In this document: in pieces, positions 7,461 to 10,075 of the stretch | Layout of the letters: the number at the start of each line of letters is the position of its first letter | Position numbering within the stretch: the first letter of the stretch is position 1 | Assembly: GCA_025457785.1 (NCBI GenBank) | Contig: JALOTS010000049.1 | Span: 1-10,075 of the forward strand | Direction: 5' to 3' | Source: Pontiellaceae bacterium | GTDB lineage: Bacteria > Verrucomicrobiota > Kiritimatiellia > Kiritimatiellales > Tichowtungiaceae | DNA length: 10,075 nt | Notes under the pieces: model-generated | The model's database searches: none | The model's input: only the letters and a program-made list of their open reading frames with translations | What the model was told of the DNA's origin: nothing | Made by a program: the position numbers and the translations under genes

Positions 7461-8051
7461 TTAGGAAAAACTGACCTTCGGGGCCTCTCTCTGTGCGGCG
7501 TTTTCGACCTCAAAAAGTGTGGCGGCACTGAAATTAAACAGGTTTGCCACGATATTGGTCGGGAATGTTTCACGCTTGGTGTTGTAAAAGGTAACGGCAT
7601 CGTTGTAGGCCTGCCGTGCAAACGAAATTTTATTTTCTGTCGAAGTCAGCTCTTCGGTCAACTGCATCATGTTCTGATTGGCCTTGAGGTCGGGATAGGC
7701 TTCCGACAGGGCAAACAGCCGTCCCAGCGCCCCGCTCAATGCGCCTTCCGCGCCGATCATTCCGGACATGGCGGCGGAATCGCCCGGATTCTGTGCGGCG
7801 GCTTTGCCGGCAACAGCGGCCTGATTTCGCGCCTGAATAACCGCTTCGAGGGTTTGGCTTTCATGCTTCATGTACCCTTTGGCGGTTTCAACCAGATTCG
7901 GAATCAGGTCATGGCGCCGCTTCAACTGCACATCAATCTGTGCGAAGGCGTTTTTAAAGCGGTTTCGCAGCATCACGAGACTGTTGTACATTCCGATAGC
8001 GGCAACAAACAGAACAACGATGAGTCCAAGCAGAATTATTAAACCAATCAT
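7461..8051 (-). CDS. lemA: LemA family membrane-anchored protein
   Basis: LemA proteins are small, membrane-anchored, mostly helical proteins of unclear biochemical role, often encoded beside M48 peptidases. This 196-residue product has the typical length. It has an N-terminal hydrophobic anchor (about 2-22), the family core 'NRFKNAFAQIDVQLKRR' followed by 'HDLIPNLVETAKGY' (about 30-61), a long helical region with 'EAVIQARNQA', and the closing 'YNDAVTFYNTKRETFPTNIVA' pattern. The start at 8051 is fixed by AAAAGGAG (8057-8064) five bases upstream. The gene is first in a leftward cluster with the M48 peptidase (18 bp downstream) and rsmB. The pairing suggests that LemA acts with, or is a partner or substrate of, the peptidase; this is inference from context. 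A candidate promoter and a 9-bp inverted repeat lie in its leader. Confidence 0.96.
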   Translation of the reverse strand: MIGLIILLGLIVVLFVAAIGMYNSLVMLRNRFKNAFAQIDVQLKRRHDLIPNLVETAKGYMKHESQTLEAVIQARNQAAVAGKAAAQNPGDSAAMSGMIGAEGALSGALGRLFALSEAYPDLKANQNMMQLTEELTSTENKISFARQAYNDAVTFYNTKRETFPTNIVANLFNFSAATLFEVENAAQREAPKVSFS

Positions 8052-8062
8052 TTTTTCTCCTT

Positions 8063-8091
8063 TTGTTTAATGACGCAGGCATATTAAACAA
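8063..8091. promoter_or_regulatory. 9-bp perfect inverted repeat in the lemA leader
   Basis: Arms TTGTTTAAT (8063-8071) and ATTAAACAA (8083-8091) are separated by 11 nt. The structure lies between the candidate lemA promoter and the start codon and overlaps the upstream edge of the ribosome binding site (8057-8064). It could be an operator for a dimeric regulator or an RNA hairpin controlling translation. A-T-rich arms make chance occurrence more likely than for GC arms, but the position is suggestive. Confidence 0.45.
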
Positions 8092-8108
8092 CACCGAACC
8101 GCACTGCA

Positions 8109-8138
8109 CTTATAAAAATCCGGAGAATTTATAAACAA
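8109..8138 (-). promoter_or_regulatory. Candidate sigma-70-type promoter for the lemA operon
   Basis: On the leftward strand TTGTTT (8133-8138) is followed after 18 bp by TATAAG (8109-8114). Transcription would start near 8102, giving a leader of about 50 nt that includes the 9-bp inverted repeat. The match is moderate and judged by eye. Confidence 0.4.
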
Positions 8139-8188
8139 AAACGGCTGCGGACGGACGCTGTACCGGATTTGCAATTCTAAAATTCGGC

Positions 8189-8216
8189 TTGTTTTCGGTA
8201 TCGGAAAGATTATATA
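8189..8216 (+). promoter_or_regulatory. Candidate sigma-70-type promoter for infA
   Basis: TTGTTT (8189-8194) and TATATA (8211-8216) are 16 bp apart and about 30 bp before the infA start codon, predicting a leader of roughly 20 nt. It is divergent from the lemA promoter, with the two -35 elements about 50 bp apart. Confidence 0.5.
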
Positions 8217-8245
8217 GCGTCACTGATTCCGTTGCAGGGGACAGT

Positions 8246-8470
8246 ATGGCGAAACAAGATGACAGTATCATTTCTTTGGAGGGAACGGTTACAGAGGTGC
8301 TTCCAGGCACCATGTATCGCGTGAAGCTGGAAAACGGCCACGCGGTGCTGGCGCATGTTTCCGGAAAAATCCGCAAAAATTTCATTCGGATTTCCATCGG
8401 CGACAAGGTGACCGTTGAGATTTCGGCCTATGATCTTACTAAAGGCCGCATCACCTACCGTCAGGCCTAA
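8246..8470 (+). CDS. infA: Translation initiation factor IF-1
   Basis: IF-1 is a small OB-fold (S1-like) protein that binds the A site of the 30S ribosomal subunit and works with IF-2 and IF-3 in initiation. The 74-residue product starts MAKQDDSIISLEGTV and contains the diagnostic 'YRVKLENGHAVLAHVSGKIRKNFIRI' core (in two adjoining parts), then 'GDKVTVEISAYDLTKGRITYR' to the end. It is two residues longer than the usual 72, the extra residues being near the N-terminus. AGGGGA at 8236-8241, four bases before ATG 8246, selects this start over an upstream in-frame TTG at 8189, which overlaps the promoter. The gene stands alone with its own promoter, away from the secY/rpmJ ribosomal cluster where infA often lies. 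Neighbours are unrelated: lemA (divergent) and a GH8 hydrolase. Confidence 0.97.
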   Translation: MAKQDDSIISLEGTVTEVLPGTMYRVKLENGHAVLAHVSGKIRKNFIRISIGDKVTVEISAYDLTKGRITYRQA

Positions 8471-8473
8471 TGG

Positions 8474-8524
8474 TAACGCCGGGCAACCGGTTGGTTATTG
8501 TAAAAAACGGCTTTTTTAACCAAC
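8474..8524 (+). terminator. Overlapping hairpins after infA, possible terminator
   Basis: Two alternative structures follow the infA stop. The first has CCGG arms closed by a GCAA tetraloop (8479-8490), extendable by TAAC/GTTA (8474-8477 with 8494-8497). The second pairs GTTGGTTA (8490-8497) with TAACCAAC (8517-8524) around an inner AAAAAA/TTTTTT stem (8502-8507 with 8512-8517). The GTTA bases are shared, so the two are mutually exclusive. The T-run at 8512-8517 follows the first hairpin at a distance rather than directly, so an intrinsic terminator is likely but not typical. Confidence 0.4.
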
Positions 8525-8534
8525 GGAGAACGGC

Positions 8535-8711
8535 ATGTTGAATTGTCCGAGATGCGGAACATGGAGTTTTAGACCTGATGAAAGCTGTAATCCTCAATTG
8601 CGCTGTTGCCAATCAGTGGCGGCGATCGTGTTGCAACTGTGCCGAGGAAGCCGGGGTCGGTTCAGGCAGATTAAAGGGTTCTTCGTTGAAACCTTGCCAA
8701 AGGCCTGGTGA
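8535..8711 (+). CDS. Small Cys-rich ORF with a zinc-ribbon-like CPRCG start
   Basis: This 58-codon ORF begins at ATG 8535, five bases after GGAGA (8525-8529), a good ribosome binding site. The peptide starts MLNCPRCGTWSFRPDES and has further cysteines at 18, 24, 25 and 36. CPRCG is the usual first knuckle of a zinc ribbon, but a clean second CxxC pair is not in this frame. In the +1 frame, an overlapping ORF (8578-8721) encodes 'QWRRSCCNCAEE', which would supply the second knuckle if one base were gained or lost between about 8595 and 8630. The ORF may therefore be a frameshifted or decayed zinc-ribbon gene, or a genuine small protein. I do not recognise the family. It lies between infA and the GH8 gene on the same strand. 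Confidence 0.4.
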   Translation: MLNCPRCGTWSFRPDESCNPQLRCCQSVAAIVLQLCRGSRGRFRQIKGFFVETLPKAW

Positions 8712-8722
8712 AAGAGAATAAA
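8694..8722 (+). promoter_or_regulatory. Candidate promoter for the GH8 gene
   Basis: TTGCCA (8694-8699) and AATAAA (8717-8722) are 17 bp apart, about 40 bp before the GH8 start codon. The -35 match is good and the -10 partial. It overlaps the end of the small Cys-rich ORF. Confidence 0.35.
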
Positions 8723-8761
8723 CAGACGGTTTTTCGGCGCATTTTGACTTGGAGATGAAAA

Positions 8762-10075
8762 ATGAACGCATGGCGGGCGGGTATCATGATGGCCGGCATC
8801 CGGCTGTTCGCGGCTGGCGTTCCGGTTTTTGCTGCAGAGAACTTTCCCTTTCCGCAGGCGGACAGCACCGGCGGCAGCGGGCTCAGGCCGTCGAACATGA
8901 CTCAGGCGCAGCTTAACGCAGCCGTTGCCGATTACTATATCTACTGGAAGGACCGTTATCTGGCACCCTCAACGACGGTGGCGGGTGATTATAAGGTCAA
9001 CTGTGACGGAACCGGCGCGACCGTTTCCGAAGCCATGGGGTATGGAATGCTTCTTACGGTTTACATGGCGGGTGCCGACACGAACGCCAAAGTCTGTTTT
9101 GACGGGTTGAACCGGTTCCGCAAACGCTATCCGTCCAGTATAGATCCGGTTTTAATGTGCTGGACCGTTCCTGCCAATGAAATCTCTCCGAACGACGACT
9201 GCGCTACCGACGGCGATTTGGATATGGCCATGGCGCTTCTGCTGGCCTATCGGCAATGGGGTGATCCGGCCTATTTCACGGAGGCGACCAACTATCTCCG
9301 CCATATTGCCTCATCGCTGGTGCGATCCGATTTTTCCTTGCGGCTGGGCGATTGGAATTCCGCCGCTGGACAGACCCGTCCGTCTGACTTTATGCCGGCG
9401 GCGTTCCGAAGCTTTTATCTCGCTGCCGGCGACGGGATTTGGACCAACGTTGAAAACAAATGCTACGAGATTTTGGCGCAGCTCCAGATAAACTCTGCTC
9501 CTGCCACCGGGCTTGTGCCGGATTTTGCCGTAACGTCCGGCGGCAATTGGATTCCGGCATCAGCAAACTTCCTCGAAGGACCGCACGACGGTCACTACTA
9601 CTACAACGCCTGCCGGGTTCCGTGGCGTATCGGCTGGTCGGCCTGGTTTTACGGCGACGACCGGGCGCGGCAGATCCTGTCACGGTTTATGGACTGGACT
9701 GTGAGTCACCACACCGAGCCCGTTCATTTCAGAGCCGGCTGCAAACTCGACGGCAGCAGCATCAGCGGCAGCGGCTATGACACCGCATGTTTTATTTCTC
9801 CCACCGGCGTGGCGGCCATGACTACGACCAATCAGGTCTGGTTGAACAGCACGTTCAACTACGCTGCAGCCAGTCAGGAAGAATATTATGAGGACAGCGT
9901 CAACCTGCTTTCCATGCTGGTCATGTCCGGAAATGCCTGGCTGCTGACAACCGGGCAGATTCCAAGATTTACACAAATAACTTCAGGCACAAACAACAGC
10001 ATAACCCTTACGGGCGAATGTCAAACCGGGTCGGTTTATCAGATTTTTGCGACGACCAATCTCTCGCAGCCGTTT
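8762..10075 (+). CDS. Secreted glycoside hydrolase family 8 enzyme (3' end outside window)
   Basis: The frame is open for 438 codons to the window end. GGAG at 8751-8754, seven bases before ATG 8762, supports this start. Residues 1-25 look like a signal peptide (hydrophobic 'AGIMMAGIRLFAAGVPVFAA', cleavage probably near Ala25), so the enzyme is exported. GH8 landmarks are SEAMGYGM (89-96, with Glu90 as the expected acid catalyst), ATDGDLDMA (148-156) and YNACRVPWRIG (281-291). GH8 members hydrolyse beta-1,4 glucan, xylan, chitosan or mixed-linkage glucan; the substrate here cannot be told. After about residue 400 a new region begins ('NNSITLTGECQTGSVYQIFATTNLS'), like C-terminal modules I recall from large secreted proteins of Verrucomicrobiota and Kiritimatiellota. 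At 293 a Ser stands where many GH8 enzymes appear to have Asp. The gene is unrelated in theme to its neighbours. Confidence 0.9.
   Translation, partial: MNAWRAGIMMAGIRLFAAGVPVFAAENFPFPQADSTGGSGLRPSNMTQAQLNAAVADYYIYWKDRYLAPSTTVAGDYKVNCDGTGATVSEAMGYGMLLTVYMAGADTNAKVCFDGLNRFRKRYPSSIDPVLMCWTVPANEISPNDDCATDGDLDMAMALLLAYRQWGDPAYFTEATNYLRHIASSLVRSDFSLRLGDWNSAAGQTRPSDFMPAAFRSFYLAAGDGIWTNVENKCYEILAQLQINSAPATGLVPDFAVTSGGNWIPASANFLEGPHDGHYYYNACRVPWRIGWSAWFYGDDRARQILSRFMDWTVSHHTEPVHFRAGCKLDGSSISGSGYDTACFISPTGVAAMTTTNQVWLNSTFNYAAASQEEYYEDSVNLLSMLVMSGNAWLLTTGQIPRFTQITSGTNNSITLTGECQTGSVYQIFATTNLSQPF

Noticed and set aside
7416..8042. 208-codon open frame on the plus strand opposite lemA
   Set aside because: It covers lemA almost exactly in antisense, and LemA has a strong ribosome binding site and family core.
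8046..8082. Short upstream ORF starting at an ATG inside the lemA leader loop (minus strand)
   Set aside because: It has no ribosome binding site and runs out of frame into lemA; the ATG is probably chance within the repeat spacer.
8189..8245. In-frame 19-codon upstream extension of infA from a TTG
   Set aside because: The TTG lies in the predicted -35 element, the extension is unlike any IF-1 N-terminus, and ATG 8246 has a good ribosome binding site.
1..10075. tRNA or rRNA genes, CRISPR arrays, insertion sequences, phage attachment sites
   Set aside because: Scanning by eye found no cloverleaf with conserved loops, no regularly spaced repeats, no transposase-like ORF and no terminal inverted repeats.

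Overview
The window is a GC-rich bacterial chromosome segment of mostly housekeeping and conserved genes. It runs from the tail of a defence-type (AbiE-like) gene on the left to the start of a secreted polysaccharide hydrolase on the right. Two hints point to the PVC superphylum, for example an anaerobic polysaccharide degrader of the Kiritimatiellota or Verrucomicrobiota. One is the start of a 'TTNLS' C-terminal domain on the glycoside hydrolase, of a kind I associate with that group. The other is an infA gene lying outside a ribosomal-protein operon. No 16S or other phylogenetic marker was available, so this placement is inference.

Layout, left to right. Positions 3-236 (+) hold the C-terminus of a DUF6088/AbiEi-like antitoxin-type protein. 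It overlaps a 30-codon ORF (229-321, +) that could be the stump of its usual toxin partner. uvrB (345-2381, +) encodes the UvrB subunit of the excinuclease. After an 89-bp gap with two small hairpins comes a COG2509-type FAD-dependent dehydrogenase (2471-4057, +). It converges on, and overlaps by 12 bp, a leftward cluster. That cluster, read from the right, is lemA (8051-7461), an HtpX-like M48 membrane metallopeptidase with a TerB-like C-terminal region (7442-5394), and rsmB, the 16S rRNA m5C967 methyltransferase (5338-4046).

A divergent control region of about 190 bp (8052-8245) carries candidate promoters for lemA (leftward) and infA (rightward). It also holds a perfect 9-bp inverted repeat immediately upstream of the lemA ribosome binding site. 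infA (8246-8470, +) encodes translation initiation factor IF-1. It is followed by overlapping hairpins that could act as a terminator, then a small Cys-rich ORF (8535-8711, +) that may be a frameshifted zinc-ribbon gene. The window ends inside a secreted GH8-family glycoside hydrolase (8762 to beyond 10075, +).

Functionally the genes fall into separate themes: DNA repair (uvrB), ribosome maturation and translation initiation (rsmB, infA), envelope or membrane protein quality control (lemA with the M48 peptidase), redox metabolism of unknown substrate (COG2509), and extracellular glycan breakdown (GH8). I did not find a clearly new multi-gene system. The best leads are the small Cys-rich ORF, the lemA leader repeat, the truncated AbiE-like module and a possible active-site substitution in the GH8 enzyme.
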